A stretch of DNA of 64,000 nt from Streptomyces sp. NBC_00341 (GCF_041435055.1 NZ_CP108002.1:6572001-6636000), one strand, 5' to 3'. Positions 32,928-42,619 are shown, numbered from the stretch's first letter. The notes: generated by a model not told the origin, from the letters alone. Made by a program: numbers and translations.

Positions 32928-33073
32928 CTGCGCAAACCGTACGTCAGGCGGTGGGGGGTCCGACAGCGGGAACGTTATCCCGCCATCGCCCCCGCACACC
33001 TTCTTCACAGGCCCGCACCAGGGCGCCGGGCATCCCCGGAGGAAACACCGCGCCGCCCCGGGGCCCGCACGGG

Positions 33074-34414
33074 TCAGACTCCGGCGAACGCCTGCTCGAT
33101 GACGTCGAGGCCCTCGGTCAGCAGGTCCTCCCCGATCACCAGCGGCGGCAGGAAGCGCAGGACGTTGCCGTACGTGCCACAGGTGAGCACCAGCACACCC
33201 TCGGAGTGGCAGGCCTTGGCGAGCCCGGCGGCCGCCTCCGGGTTCGGGTCCTTCGTGCCGGACTTCACCAGCTCGATCGCGATCATCGCGCCGCGGCCCC
33301 GGATGTCACCGATGATGTCGCCGTTCGGCAGCTTCGCCCGCATCTCGGCGAGGCGGCCCTTCATGACCTCCTCGATGCGCCTGGCCTTCCCGTTCAGGTC
33401 CAGCTCGCGCATCGTCTCGATCGCGCCGAGCGCACCGGCGCACGCGACCGGGTTACCGCCGTACGTGCCGCCGAGTCCGCCCGCGTGCGCCGCGTCCATG
33501 ATCTCGGCGCGGCCGGTCACGGCGGAGAGCGGCAGGCCGCCCGCGATGCCCTTGGCGGTGGTGATCAGGTCGGGGACGATGCCCTCGTCCTCGCAGGCGA
33601 ACCACTGGCCGGTGCGGCAGAAGCCGGACTGGATCTCGTCCGCGACGAAGACGATGCCGTTGTCCTTGGCGAACCGCGCGATCGCCGGGAGGAAGCCCTT
33701 GGCCGGCTCGATGAAGCCGCCCTCGCCGAGCACCGGCTCGATGACGATCGCGGCGACGTTGTCCGCGCCGATCTGCTTGGTGATCTCGTCGATGGCCTGC
33801 GCGGACGCCTCTGCACCGGCGTTCTCGGCGCCGGTCGGCCAGCGGTAGCCGTACGCGACCGGGACGCGGTAGACCTCGGGCGCGAACGGGCCGAAGCCCT
33901 GCTTGTACGGCATGTTCTTCGCCGTCATGCCCATGGTGAGGTTGGTCCGGCCGTGGTAGCCGTGGTCGAAGACGACGACGGCGGTGCGCTTGGTGTACGC
34001 ACGGGCGATCTTCACCGCGTTCTCGACGGCCTCCGCGCCCGAGTTGAACAGCGCGGACTTCTTCGCGTGGTCGCCCGGCGTCAGCTCGGCGAGCTGCTCG
34101 CAGACCTCGACGTACCCCTCGTACGGCGTGACCATGAAACAGGTGTGGGTGAAGTCCGCGAGCTGCGCGGACGCCCGCCGCACCACGGCCTCCGCGGAGG
34201 CGCCGACCGACGTCACGGCGATACCGGAGCCGAAGTCGATCAGCCGGTTGCCGTCCACGTCCTCGATGATCCCGCCACCGGCACGGGCGGTGAACACCGG
34301 CAGGGTGGAGCCCACCCCCGCGGCGACCGCCGCGAGCCGGCGGGCCTGCAGCTCCACCGACTTCGGGCCGGGAATGGCGGTGACGACGCGGCGCTCCTGC
34401 GGAATTGCGGTCAT
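33074..34414 (-). CDS. gabT: 4-aminobutyrate-2-oxoglutarate transaminase
   Basis: A 446-residue class III PLP aminotransferase converting GABA and 2-oxoglutarate to succinate semialdehyde and glutamate. PLP lysine K288 is in TTAKGIAGGLPLSAVTGRAE, the cofactor-ring Asp D259 in VFVADEIQSGFCRTGQW, and the substrate region GSGIAVTSVGASAEAVV lies near residue 62. FNSGAEAVENAVKIAR and GTYGGNPVACAGAL are classic GabT signatures. AGGAG lies about eight bases before the ATG. It is divergent from the orphan ATPase and close to a PucR regulator and a semialdehyde dehydrogenase that can complete GABA catabolism. Confidence 0.92.
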   Translation of the reverse strand: MTAIPQERRVVTAIPGPKSVELQARRLAAVAAGVGSTLPVFTARAGGGIIEDVDGNRLIDFGSGIAVTSVGASAEAVVRRASAQLADFTHTCFMVTPYEGYVEVCEQLAELTPGDHAKKSALFNSGAEAVENAVKIARAYTKRTAVVVFDHGYHGRTNLTMGMTAKNMPYKQGFGPFAPEVYRVPVAYGYRWPTGAENAGAEASAQAIDEITKQIGADNVAAIVIEPVLGEGGFIEPAKGFLPAIARFAKDNGIVFVADEIQSGFCRTGQWFACEDEGIVPDLITTAKGIAGGLPLSAVTGRAEIMDAAHAGGLGGTYGGNPVACAGALGAIETMRELDLNGKARRIEEVMKGRLAEMRAKLPNGDIIGDIRGRGAMIAIELVKSGTKDPNPEAAAGLAKACHSEGVLVLTCGTYGNVLRFLPPLVIGEDLLTEGLDVIEQAFAGV

Positions 34415-34529
34415 GCGGGGCTCCTGGGGTGCTTCGGACGTTGTGTCTCGGACGCTTCTGTTTCTGCAGGCTAGGGGCGGGGACGGGGCGCGGGCATGCT
34501 CCGATCGGGAGTGGTGGCAGGCGTGTCCT

Positions 34530-34544
34530 TGTCCGCGACGGACA
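34530..34544. promoter_or_regulatory. Short palindrome in the gabT / ATPase divergent region
   Basis: TGTCCG-CGA-CGGACA has perfect 6-bp arms. It lies 116 bp upstream of gabT and 129 bp upstream of the ATPase gene. Closer to gabT, GGACG repeats at about 34436 and 34452. Either could be a regulator site, for example for the PucR protein. Confidence 0.3.
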
Positions 34545-34672
34545 GAAGGCGGTACGGGGCGCGCGGCGGCCCCCGCTCCGTCACTATCCGGGCGCGTTGC
34601 TGAACTCCCCGTGTCCGCGCACTAGATTGACCGTGCAGGGGTCGGACCTGGCTGGTCAGGGGGCAATGGTTC

Positions 34673-37105
34673 ATGGACAACGAAGGCACGCACGGCGCCC
34701 GGGGCACGCGGGGTGCGCAGCCGCCCGACGGCCGCCCCGCAGGCTCCGTGCCGCACCCGGCGGGACCGCCTCCCGCGCGACCGCCGGGCCCACCGCCGAT
34801 GGCCCCGCCGGTGTTTCCGCCTGCGGTGCCGACGCCCTCGGCGCCGACTGGTGCGCCTAGGGGCGGGCCGTCGATCGCTGAGTGGCTGAACACAGCCCGC
34901 CCTGTCGTGGGCCCGGGGGTCTGGCGGTACGCGTACGCGCCGCGGCCCGCCGAGAAGCCTCCTCGGCAGTCTCCGCTGGGGCGAGTGCTCACCCTGGTGC
35001 TCGCGGTGCTTGCTGTGGCACAAATCACGGAGTACCGCATTCCCTATCTCACCGTTCCGTTCCGGTACTTCACGCCGCAGGAGTGGTACACGGCGGGCAG
35101 CCAGCTTCGGCCGGGTGTTGCACCGAACATCGCCTACGCTCTGCAGACCCTCTATATCCAGGCCGTGGCTCTCCTGCTCGTGCTGTGGGCGGCGAAGCTC
35201 GGAAGCTGGGCGGGGTTCTTTCGCCACTACGCAGGGGAGAACCTCGCGCGCGCGAGGCTGACGGCAACGGGGCTGGGCGCGGTTATCGCTCTGTGGATCG
35301 TCTGGAACGGCAGCGTGCCCCTCTTGGAGGTCGTCTTCCTGGCGCTTCCGAGAAGTCTTCTGCGGGCCGACGGCAGTGCGTTCATCGTGACTCTGGTCGC
35401 CTACGGCGTCTATGCGCTGGTCGCCGCCGTGGTGGTGTGGCCCTTCGCCCGTACCGGCGGGTGGCACGCCGCTGTCGGGGGAGTCCGGCAACGCCGGGCG
35501 GACGCACGGGTGCGTCCCCCGGCCGAGCCCGTCCTCGAAGACTTGGCGCGCTGGCCCGAACTGCGTGCCGCGGGGCTCCCCGAAGCGGCGGAGGTCCTTA
35601 CCGGGGCAGTCCGGGCCGAACGCATGAACGACGTCGACTGCGCGCGGTTGGGCCAGGCGTGGGAGCGGGCGCGTTTCAGCCCCGATCGCATCGCCGCTTT
35701 TACCGCAGAGACCGTACGCAAAGGGCCGGATGCTTTCCTTCACCCTTCGGGGAGCCGAGACCTGCCACTACGGTCGGCCCGTCACGACCTGTTGACCGAT
35801 CAGGTCCGCATCGGTTTCTGCGTGGACAACGAGCGCAACCCGTATCCCCGCCGAGGGTCAGGCGTTGCTCTGGAACCCTCGGTTCTGGGGACGTCCCTCC
35901 TGGCGGTCGGGCCGTCCGGCGCGGGCAAGACCACCCGGCTGGTGCGGCCGGTCGTCGAGACGCTGGCGCTCCAGGCGCTCGCGGGCAAGACCGCCGTACT
36001 CGCCGTGGGCGCGGCGGGTGCCTCACTCGGTCCGGACGAGGCGTTCGATGTCGTCGTGAAGGTCGGTGACCCCTCGTCCCTGCACGATTTCGATCTCTAC
36101 GGCAGTACGACCGATCCCGACGAGGCCGCGGCCACTCTCGCGGAAGGGCTGGTCGGAGACGTTCCGGACCTGGACAGCCGACGCGCGGCTCTCGTGCTCG
36201 GCCAGTTGCTCGGTCCCTATCGCACCGTCCATGGCCATTTCCCGTCCGTCCCGGAGCTCCGTGAACTCCTCGCGGGGAGCGAGTCGGCCCTCGCCGGGCT
36301 GCGACAGGCTCTGGAGGAGGGCGGACACCACGCCATGTTGCGTGAGTTGGATGCCCGAGTGCGTCACACGGGCAGCAGCGGGGACCCGGCCACGGTCCTC
36401 GCCGAGCGGATCGGCCTGCTCGACCGGCCCGCTTTCGCGGGGTTCTTCGCCACCGGTGCTGACGCCCGGCCCTTTACTCTCCGCTCGCTCGAACAGCACC
36501 CGGTCAGGGTTCGGATCGATCTTCCGGAACGCGTGCACGCCGGTGCGTCGAGGGTCCTGACCCGTCTGATTCTCGCGCAGTTCAACTCGATCGCCGCAGC
36601 GCGAACGGAGCGCTCGCGCTTCGCCTGTCTGGTGCTCGACGACGCGACCGGCACTATCACTCCCGGAACTGTCAGGGGTCTGCGGCATCTCAGATCCGTC
36701 AATGCCGGTGCGGTGCTGGCACTGCGAACCGTGGACGACGTCCCCGAAGGGCTGCATTCCGCACTGCTCGGTGCAATGGGGTGCGGGATGATCTTCTCCG
36801 GCGTCACCACCTGGGACGGAAAACGGTTCTCGGAAGCCTGGGGCAAGGAATGGGTCACGGTCCGGGAAGTGGCCAAGCACACCGTTTTCGCGGACCAGCC
36901 GGTCACCCGTGCTCTGCACACACTGCGGAAGCTGGCCACAGGCAACGCTGTCACCACCGACGCAGTCACCGTGCGACAAGTGGAACGGGAGCGCTGGTCG
37001 GCGTCACAGCTGGCCTACGAACTGCCGGCCGGTCACGCGGTTCTCTCCCTCACCACCGTCGACGGCGAGCACGCACCCCCGGTCCTGGTACAGCTGGGAG
37101 GCTGA
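34673..37105 (+). CDS. Orphan membrane-anchored ATPase resembling VirD4/TraG coupling proteins
   Basis: An 810-residue protein. Residues 1-70 are Pro-rich and disordered. Four membrane segments follow (about 105-125, 155-180, 198-225, 238-260). The cytosolic ATPase has Walker A GPSGAGKTTRL at 413-420 and Walker B CLVLDD with D656-D657. The terminal part (LRHLRSVNAGAVLALRTVDDVPEGLHSALLGAMGCGMIFSG, then FSEAWGKEWV) recalls the sensor segment of type IV coupling proteins and related HerA/FtsK pumps. No relaxase, mating-pair or ESX genes are nearby. Base composition is slightly less GC-rich than its neighbours. It could move DNA or protein across the membrane or be a conflict-system ATPase; no function can be assigned. 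Confidence 0.6.
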   Translation: MDNEGTHGARGTRGAQPPDGRPAGSVPHPAGPPPARPPGPPPMAPPVFPPAVPTPSAPTGAPRGGPSIAEWLNTARPVVGPGVWRYAYAPRPAEKPPRQSPLGRVLTLVLAVLAVAQITEYRIPYLTVPFRYFTPQEWYTAGSQLRPGVAPNIAYALQTLYIQAVALLLVLWAAKLGSWAGFFRHYAGENLARARLTATGLGAVIALWIVWNGSVPLLEVVFLALPRSLLRADGSAFIVTLVAYGVYALVAAVVVWPFARTGGWHAAVGGVRQRRADARVRPPAEPVLEDLARWPELRAAGLPEAAEVLTGAVRAERMNDVDCARLGQAWERARFSPDRIAAFTAETVRKGPDAFLHPSGSRDLPLRSARHDLLTDQVRIGFCVDNERNPYPRRGSGVALEPSVLGTSLLAVGPSGAGKTTRLVRPVVETLALQALAGKTAVLAVGAAGASLGPDEAFDVVVKVGDPSSLHDFDLYGSTTDPDEAAATLAEGLVGDVPDLDSRRAALVLGQLLGPYRTVHGHFPSVPELRELLAGSESALAGLRQALEEGGHHAMLRELDARVRHTGSSGDPATVLAERIGLLDRPAFAGFFATGADARPFTLRSLEQHPVRVRIDLPERVHAGASRVLTRLILAQFNSIAAARTERSRFACLVLDDATGTITPGTVRGLRHLRSVNAGAVLALRTVDDVPEGLHSALLGAMGCGMIFSGVTTWDGKRFSEAWGKEWVTVREVAKHTVFADQPVTRALHTLRKLATGNAVTTDAVTVRQVERERWSASQLAYELPAGHAVLSLTTVDGEHAPPVLVQLGG

Positions 37106-37237
37106 CGGGCTACGCGGGAGTAGGGGTACAGGAGGGCTGGCAGCGGTTACGGGAACCCTGCCGCCCTGGCAGAATCGATGGCAGCCGTTCATACGCGACG
37201 GCGCAATCGACGCCCCCTCCCAAAGGTCGCCCGTCCC

Positions 37238-38803
37238 ATGCCGCCCACGCTCGCCTCGCTCGTCCAGCACTCGGCGCTCAAACTCACGGTCCGTGCGGGG
37301 GCGGACCGGCTCGACACGCCCGTGCGCTGGGCGCACGCCAGTGAGCTGGCCGACCCCGTCCGCTACATGGAGGGCGGCGAGCTGCTGCTGGTCACCGCGA
37401 CCAACCTCGACGCGGCGAGCCCGGAGGGCATGCGGCGCTACGTGCGACGGCTGGCCGGATCCGGGGTCGTCGGCGTGGGCTTCGCCGTCGGCGTCAACTA
37501 CGACGAGGTGCCGGGGGCACTGATCGAGGCCGCGGAGGAGGCGGGGCTGCCGCTCCTCGAAGTGCCCCGCCGCACCCCGTTCATCGCCATCGCCAAGGCC
37601 GTCTCCTCGGAGATCGCCGCCGACCAGTACCGGGCCGTCACCGCCGGCTTCGATGCGCAGCGCGAACTCACCAGGGCGGCGCTCGCCGGGGACGGCCCCG
37701 GCGAACTCCTCACCCGGCTCGCCGCCCACGTCGACGGCTGGGCCGCGCTGTACGACGCCTCCGGGGCCGTCGTGGCAGCCGCCCCCGACTGGGCCGCCCG
37801 CCGCGCCGCCCGGCTCACCCCCGACGTGGAACGCCTGCGGGACCGCCCGGCCCCCGCCAGCGTGGTCGTCGGCGGCAGCGACGACCGGGTCGAGCTCCAG
37901 TCCCTGGGCACCGGACGCCGGGCCCGCGGCGCGCTCGCCGTCGGCACCGGGGCCGCCCTCGGCACCGCGGAACGGTACGCCGTGCACTCGGCGGTCGCCC
38001 TGCTCACCCTCATCACCGCCCGCTCCCGCTCGCTCCAGGGCGCCGAACAGCGACTCGGCGCCGCGGTGCTGCGCATGCTCCTCGCCGGCCAGCCCGACCA
38101 CGCGCGCGCCGTCGCCGGAGACCTCTACGGCGGGCTGCTCGACGCGCCGTTCCGGCTGCTCATCGCGGAGGCGCCCGAATCCTCGACCACGGCGCAGCTG
38201 GCCGAGGCGATGGAGACCGCGGCCTCACGGTCCGGCGAGACCGTGCTGATGGTGCCCGAGGGGGAGCGCCTCGTCGTCCTGGCCGCCGACGGCGGCGCCG
38301 CGGTCGCCGCCTGCACGGCCTACGCCGAGACCCAGGAACAACGCCCGGCGCACGAACCGGCGGACGACAGCCACGTCGTCGTCGGCCTCTCCGCCCCCGC
38401 GGGCCCGATCGCCGTCTCTGCCGCGTACAAGCAGGCCGAGCAGGCCCTCTCCGTGGCCCGCCGGCGGGGCAGGGCGCTGGTCGAGCACGAGGAGCTGGCG
38501 ACCGGCTCCGTGCTCCCGCTGCTCGCCGACGACGCGGTGCGCGCCTTCGCGGACGCCATGCTCCGCGCCCTGTACGAACACGACACCAAGGGCCGCGGCG
38601 ATCTGGTCGCCTCGCTGCGGGCCTGGCTCTCCCACCACGGCCAGTGGGACGCCGCCGCGGCCGACCTGGGGGTGCACCGGCACACCCTGCGCTACCGGAT
38701 GCGGCGGGTGGAGGAGATCCTCGGCCGTTCGCTGGACGATCCGGACAGCCGGATGGAGCTCTGGCTGGCCCTCAAGGTCACCAACCCGCCGACGACGCCG
38801 TAG
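37238..38803 (+). CDS. PucR-family transcriptional regulator
   Basis: A 521-residue regulator. The N-terminal PucR domain (about 1-125) begins PPTLASLVQHSALKLTVRAG and contains RWAHASELADPVRYMEGGELLLVTA. A central GAF/GGDEF-like region (about 150-430) is followed by the C-terminal HTH_30: DLVASLRAWLSHHGQWDAAAADLGVHRHTLRYRMRRVEEILGRSL. PucR proteins commonly activate purine, proline or GABA catabolic genes in response to substrate. Its place between gabT and a semialdehyde dehydrogenase suggests it senses GABA or a product. AAAGG lies about eleven bases before the ATG; CAGAAT near 37168 may be the -10 box. Confidence 0.88.
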   Translation: MPPTLASLVQHSALKLTVRAGADRLDTPVRWAHASELADPVRYMEGGELLLVTATNLDAASPEGMRRYVRRLAGSGVVGVGFAVGVNYDEVPGALIEAAEEAGLPLLEVPRRTPFIAIAKAVSSEIAADQYRAVTAGFDAQRELTRAALAGDGPGELLTRLAAHVDGWAALYDASGAVVAAAPDWAARRAARLTPDVERLRDRPAPASVVVGGSDDRVELQSLGTGRRARGALAVGTGAALGTAERYAVHSAVALLTLITARSRSLQGAEQRLGAAVLRMLLAGQPDHARAVAGDLYGGLLDAPFRLLIAEAPESSTTAQLAEAMETAASRSGETVLMVPEGERLVVLAADGGAAVAACTAYAETQEQRPAHEPADDSHVVVGLSAPAGPIAVSAAYKQAEQALSVARRRGRALVEHEELATGSVLPLLADDAVRAFADAMLRALYEHDTKGRGDLVASLRAWLSHHGQWDAAAADLGVHRHTLRYRMRRVEEILGRSLDDPDSRMELWLALKVTNPPTTP

Positions 38804-38821
38804 AAGCACCGGTTCACCTGC

Positions 38822-38868
38822 GACAAACCGGCGCACCCCGGAGCGCCTCTGCTCCACGCCGGACAAAC
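38822..38868 (+). promoter_or_regulatory. Direct repeat GACAAAC before the semialdehyde dehydrogenase
   Basis: GACAAAC occurs at 38822-38828 and 38862-38868, exactly 40 bp apart, with a GGAGC/GCTCC dyad between. TACGGT near 38890 may be the -10 box. The site lies directly downstream of the PucR gene and could be its target. Confidence 0.4.
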
Positions 38869-38938
38869 GCCAGGCGGACGGCACGCCCCTACGGTGGGGG
38901 ACGGAAACACCCCACGACATCGAAGGGCCGGAACCTCC

Positions 38939-40384
38939 ATGACCTCCACCCACGCCTTCTGGCTGGCCGGCCGCGAGGCCACCGGCGAGGAAAGCTTCGA
39001 CGTCACCAACCCCTGGGACGGCCGCCTCGTCGGCACCGTCGCCGTGCCCACCGAGGCCCAGGTGGAGGAGGCGGTCGCCGCCGCCCACGCCGTGCGCGAG
39101 GAGTTCGCCGCCACCCCGGCCCACGTCCGCGCCGCCGCGCTCGACCACGTCGCCCGCCGTCTCACCGAGCGCACGGAGGAGATCGCCCAGCTGATCTCCG
39201 CCGAGAACGGCAAGCCCGTGAAGTGGGCGCGCGGCGAGGTCGGCCGGGCCGTCTCGGTGTTCCGGTTCGCCTCCGAGGAGGCCCGCCGCTTCAACGGCGG
39301 CGAGGCCCAGCGCCTGGACACCGACGCCGGCGGCACCGGCCGGCTCGGCCTCACCCGGCGCTTCCCGCGCGGCACGGTCCTGGGCATCGCACCGTTCAAC
39401 TTCCCGCTGAACCTCAGCGCCCACAAGGTCGCCCCGGCCATCGCCGTCGGCGCCCCGATCATCCTGAAGCCCGCCCCGGCCACCCCGATCTCGTCGCTGA
39501 TCCTGGGCGAACTGCTGGCCGAGACAGAGCTGCCGGCCGGTTCCTGGTCCGTGCTCACGGTCCCCAACGACCGGATGCCCGCCCTCGTCCAGGACGAGCG
39601 GCTGCCCGTGATCTCGTTCACCGGCTCCGCCCAGGTCGGCTACTCGATCATGGACTCGGTGCCGCGCAAGCACTGCACCCTGGAGCTCGGCGGCAACGGC
39701 GCGGCGGTCGTCCTCGGTGACTACGCCTCCGAGGCCGACCTGGACTGGGCCGCGACCCGCATCGCGACCTTCTCCAACTACCAGGGCGGCCAGTCCTGCA
39801 TCTCCGTACAGCGCGTCATCGCGGACGCCGCCGTCTACGACCGGCTGCTCCCGAAGATCGTCGCGGCCGTGGAGGCCCAGGTCACCGGCGACCCGTCCGA
39901 CGCCGCCACCGACGTCGGCCCGCTGGTCAACGAGGACGCGGCCAAGCGCGTCGAGTCCTGGGTCGACGAGGCCGTACAGGCCGGCGGCAAGCTGCTCACC
40001 GGCGGGAAGCGCGACGGAGCGACCTACGCGCCGACCGTCCTCACAGAGCTCCCCGACGGCGTCAGCCTCTCCTGCGAGGAGGTCTTCGGACCGGTGCTCT
40101 CGGTACAGAAGGTGGACGGCGAGGCCGAGGCCTTCGCCTCCGTCAACGCCTCCCAGTACGGCCTCCAGGCAGGCGTCTTCACCCACGACCTGCAGACCGC
40201 ATTCCGCGCCCACCGCGCGCTGGAGGTCGGCGGCGTGATCATCGGCGACGTCCCCTCGTACCGCGCGGACCAGATGCCGTACGGCGGCACCAAGCAGTCC
40301 GGCACCGGCCGCGAGGGCGTCCGGTACGCGATGGACGACTACACCTACGAGCGGGTCCTGGTCCTCACCGGCCTCGCCCTGTAA
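38939..40384 (+). CDS. Aldehyde dehydrogenase, probable succinate-semialdehyde dehydrogenase
   Basis: A 481-residue NAD(P)-dependent dehydrogenase. Nucleophile C287 is in YQGGQSCISVQRVI, general base E249 in CTLELGGNGAAVVL, and the cofactor Asn in IAPFNFPLNLSAHKVAPAIAVGAPIILKPAPATP. The GQSCISVQR type differs from the two GQDCTAATR polyamine-type enzymes in this window, which fits a different substrate. Next to PucR and near gabT it most simply makes succinate from succinate semialdehyde. Other semialdehydes, such as methylmalonate semialdehyde, are possible. A strong terminator follows. Confidence 0.8.
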   Translation: MTSTHAFWLAGREATGEESFDVTNPWDGRLVGTVAVPTEAQVEEAVAAAHAVREEFAATPAHVRAAALDHVARRLTERTEEIAQLISAENGKPVKWARGEVGRAVSVFRFASEEARRFNGGEAQRLDTDAGGTGRLGLTRRFPRGTVLGIAPFNFPLNLSAHKVAPAIAVGAPIILKPAPATPISSLILGELLAETELPAGSWSVLTVPNDRMPALVQDERLPVISFTGSAQVGYSIMDSVPRKHCTLELGGNGAAVVLGDYASEADLDWAATRIATFSNYQGGQSCISVQRVIADAAVYDRLLPKIVAAVEAQVTGDPSDAATDVGPLVNEDAAKRVESWVDEAVQAGGKLLTGGKRDGATYAPTVLTELPDGVSLSCEEVFGPVLSVQKVDGEAEAFASVNASQYGLQAGVFTHDLQTAFRAHRALEVGGVIIGDVPSYRADQMPYGGTKQSGTGREGVRYAMDDYTYERVLVLTGLAL

Positions 40385-40410
40385 CCGCGCGGCCCGCAGG
40401 GGCCGCGACC

Positions 40411-40449
40411 GAACGGCCGGAGCCCACTGTGCGGGGGCTCCGGCCGTTC
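40411..40449 (+). terminator. Terminator hairpin after semialdehyde dehydrogenase
   Basis: GAACGGCCGGAGCCC (40411-40425) pairs exactly with GGGCTCCGGCCGTTC (40435-40449), followed by CGGTTTTCC. A smaller GCGGCCC/GGGCCGC hairpin lies just before it. Confidence 0.85.
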
Positions 40450-40602
40450 CGGTTTTCCGCGAGCGGGCCGGGGCACTTGAGTGGCGGGCGACCCGATCGG
40501 CGTCCCGACGATGGTGGCACCGGCCCCCATCGGGTACATACGGACGAGTAGAGCCAGTAGACGAGCAGAAGACCCCCGACGAAGCGGCGAGGTGAGCTCC
40601 TC

Positions 40603-42564
40603 ATGTCCGCACCATCCGCACAACGGCCCTCCGCGCAACCGCACACCCCCAAGGTCTCCGAGCGCGAGGCGCGCCAGGTGGCCGAGGACGCGCGTGAACG
40701 GGACTGGCAAAAGCCCAGTTTCGCCAAGGAACTCTTCCTGGGCCGCTTCCGCCTGGACCTGATCCATCCGCATCCGCTGCCGGCCGGCGAGGACGTCCGG
40801 CGCGGCGAGGAGTTCCTCGCCCGGCTGCGCGAGTTCTGCGACAGCAGGGTCGACGGCGCCCTGATCGAGCGCGAGGCCAAGATCCCCGACGAGGTGGTCA
40901 ACGGCCTCAAGGAACTCGGCGCGCTGGGCATGAAGATCGACGTGAAGTACGGCGGCCTGGGCCTGACCCAGGTGTATTACAACAAGGCCCTCGCCCTGGT
41001 CGGCTCCGCCAGCCCGGCGATCGGCGCCCTGCTCTCCGCCCACCAGTCCATCGGCGTGCCCCAGCCGCTGAAGACCTTCGGCAGCCAGGAGCAGAAGGAC
41101 ACCTTCCTGCCCCGGCTGGCCCGTACCGACATCTCGGCGTTCCTGCTGACCGAACCGGACGTCGGCTCCGACCCGGCCCGGCTCGCCACCTCCGCCGTAC
41201 CGGACGGCTCCGACTACGTGCTCGACGGGGTGAAGCTGTGGACGACCAACGGGGTCGTCGCGGACCTCCTCGTCGTCATGGCCCGGGTACCGAAGTCCGA
41301 GGGCCACAAGGGCGGCATCACCGCCTTCGTGGTCGAGGCGGACTCCCCGGGCATCACCGTGGAGAACCGCAACGCCTTCATGGGCCTGCGCGGCCTGGAG
41401 AACGGCGTCACCCGCTTCCACCAAGTGCGCGTCCCCGCCGCGAACCGCATCGGGCCGGAGGGCGCCGGGCTCAAGATCGCGCTCACCACGCTGAACACCG
41501 GACGCCTCTCGCTGCCCGCGATGTGCGTCGGCTCCGGGAAGTGGTGCCTGAAGATCGCCCGCGAGTGGTCGGCGGTCCGCGAGCAGTGGGGCAGGCCGGT
41601 CGCCCGGCACGAGGCGGTCGGCTCGAAGATCTCCTTCATCGCCGCGACCACCTTCGCCCTCGAAGCGGTCGTCGACCTCGCTTCCCAGATGGCCGACGAG
41701 AACCGCAACGACATCCGGATCGAAGCCGCGCTCGCCAAGCTGCTGGGCTCCGAGATGGGCTGCCTGATGGCCGACGAGCTCGTCCAGATCCGCGGCGGCC
41801 GCGGCTTCGAGACGGCGGATTCCCTCGCCGCCCGCGGCGAACGGGCCGTCCCCGCCGAGCAGATGCTCCGGGACATGCGCATCAACCGGATCTTCGAGGG
41901 CTCGACGGAGATCATGCATCTGCTGATCGCCCGCGAGGCGGTCGACGCCCACCTGAAGGTCGCCGGGGACATCATCGACCCCGACAAGCCGCTCTCCGCC
42001 AAGGCGAAGGCGGGCGCCAACGCCGCCGGCTTCTACGCCCGCTGGCTGCCCAAGCTCGTCGCCGGACCCGGCCAGCTCCCCGGCACCTACGCCGAGTTCA
42101 ACCCGGCCGGCCACGCCGACCTGTCCGGCCACCTGCGCTACGTCGAACGCTCCTCGCGCAAGCTGGCCCGCTCCACCTTCTACGCCATGTCGCGCTGGCA
42201 GGGCCGGATGGAGACCAAACAGGGCTTCCTCGGCCGGATCGTCGACATCGGCGCGGAACTCTTCGCGATGAGCGCCGCCTGCGTCCGGGCCGAACTCCTG
42301 CGCACCGGCGACGAGCACGGCCGCGAGGCCTACCAGCTCGCCGACGCCTTCTGCCACCAGTCCCGCGTCCGGGTCGAGGAACTCTTCACCCGGCTCTGGT
42401 CCAACACCGACGACCTGGACCGGCGCGTCGTCGAGGGCGTCCTGTCGGGCACGTACACCTGGCTGGAGGAGGGCATCATCGACCCGAGCGGCGAAGGCCC
42501 GTGGATCGCCGACGCCACCCCCGGCCCCTCCACCCGGGACAACGTGCACCGGCCCATCCGCTGA
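40603..42564 (+). CDS. Acyl-CoA dehydrogenase (VLCAD-like, extended)
   Basis: A 653-residue FAD enzyme introducing the alpha-beta double bond in acyl-CoA during beta-oxidation. After a 40-residue lead come the N-terminal helical domain (about 65-165), the beta domain with FLLTEPDVGSDPARLATSAV and LDGVKLWTTNGVVADLLVV, and the C-terminal helical domain with QWGRPVARHEAVGSKI, IRGGRGFETADSLAARGER and MRINRIFEGSTEIMHLLIAREAV; the Glu of IFEGST is the expected catalytic base. About 180 further residues (from DPDKPLSAKAKAGANAAGFYARWL) resemble the C-terminal extension of VLCAD and ACAD9, which aids membrane association. GAGGTGAG precedes the ATG. It stands alone between terminators. Confidence 0.9.
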   Translation: MSAPSAQRPSAQPHTPKVSEREARQVAEDARERDWQKPSFAKELFLGRFRLDLIHPHPLPAGEDVRRGEEFLARLREFCDSRVDGALIEREAKIPDEVVNGLKELGALGMKIDVKYGGLGLTQVYYNKALALVGSASPAIGALLSAHQSIGVPQPLKTFGSQEQKDTFLPRLARTDISAFLLTEPDVGSDPARLATSAVPDGSDYVLDGVKLWTTNGVVADLLVVMARVPKSEGHKGGITAFVVEADSPGITVENRNAFMGLRGLENGVTRFHQVRVPAANRIGPEGAGLKIALTTLNTGRLSLPAMCVGSGKWCLKIAREWSAVREQWGRPVARHEAVGSKISFIAATTFALEAVVDLASQMADENRNDIRIEAALAKLLGSEMGCLMADELVQIRGGRGFETADSLAARGERAVPAEQMLRDMRINRIFEGSTEIMHLLIAREAVDAHLKVAGDIIDPDKPLSAKAKAGANAAGFYARWLPKLVAGPGQLPGTYAEFNPAGHADLSGHLRYVERSSRKLARSTFYAMSRWQGRMETKQGFLGRIVDIGAELFAMSAACVRAELLRTGDEHGREAYQLADAFCHQSRVRVEELFTRLWSNTDDLDRRVVEGVLSGTYTWLEEGIIDPSGEGPWIADATPGPSTRDNVHRPIR

Positions 42565-42580
42565 GCCGCTGACACCCGGT

Positions 42581-42619
42581 GCGGCCGGGCGCGTCCACCC
42601 ACTGGACGCGCCCGGCCGC
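42581..42619 (+). terminator. Terminator hairpin after acyl-CoA dehydrogenase
   Basis: Arms 42581-42597 and 42603-42619 form a perfect 17-bp stem with a CCCAC loop, 17 bp after the stop codon. Confidence 0.85.
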
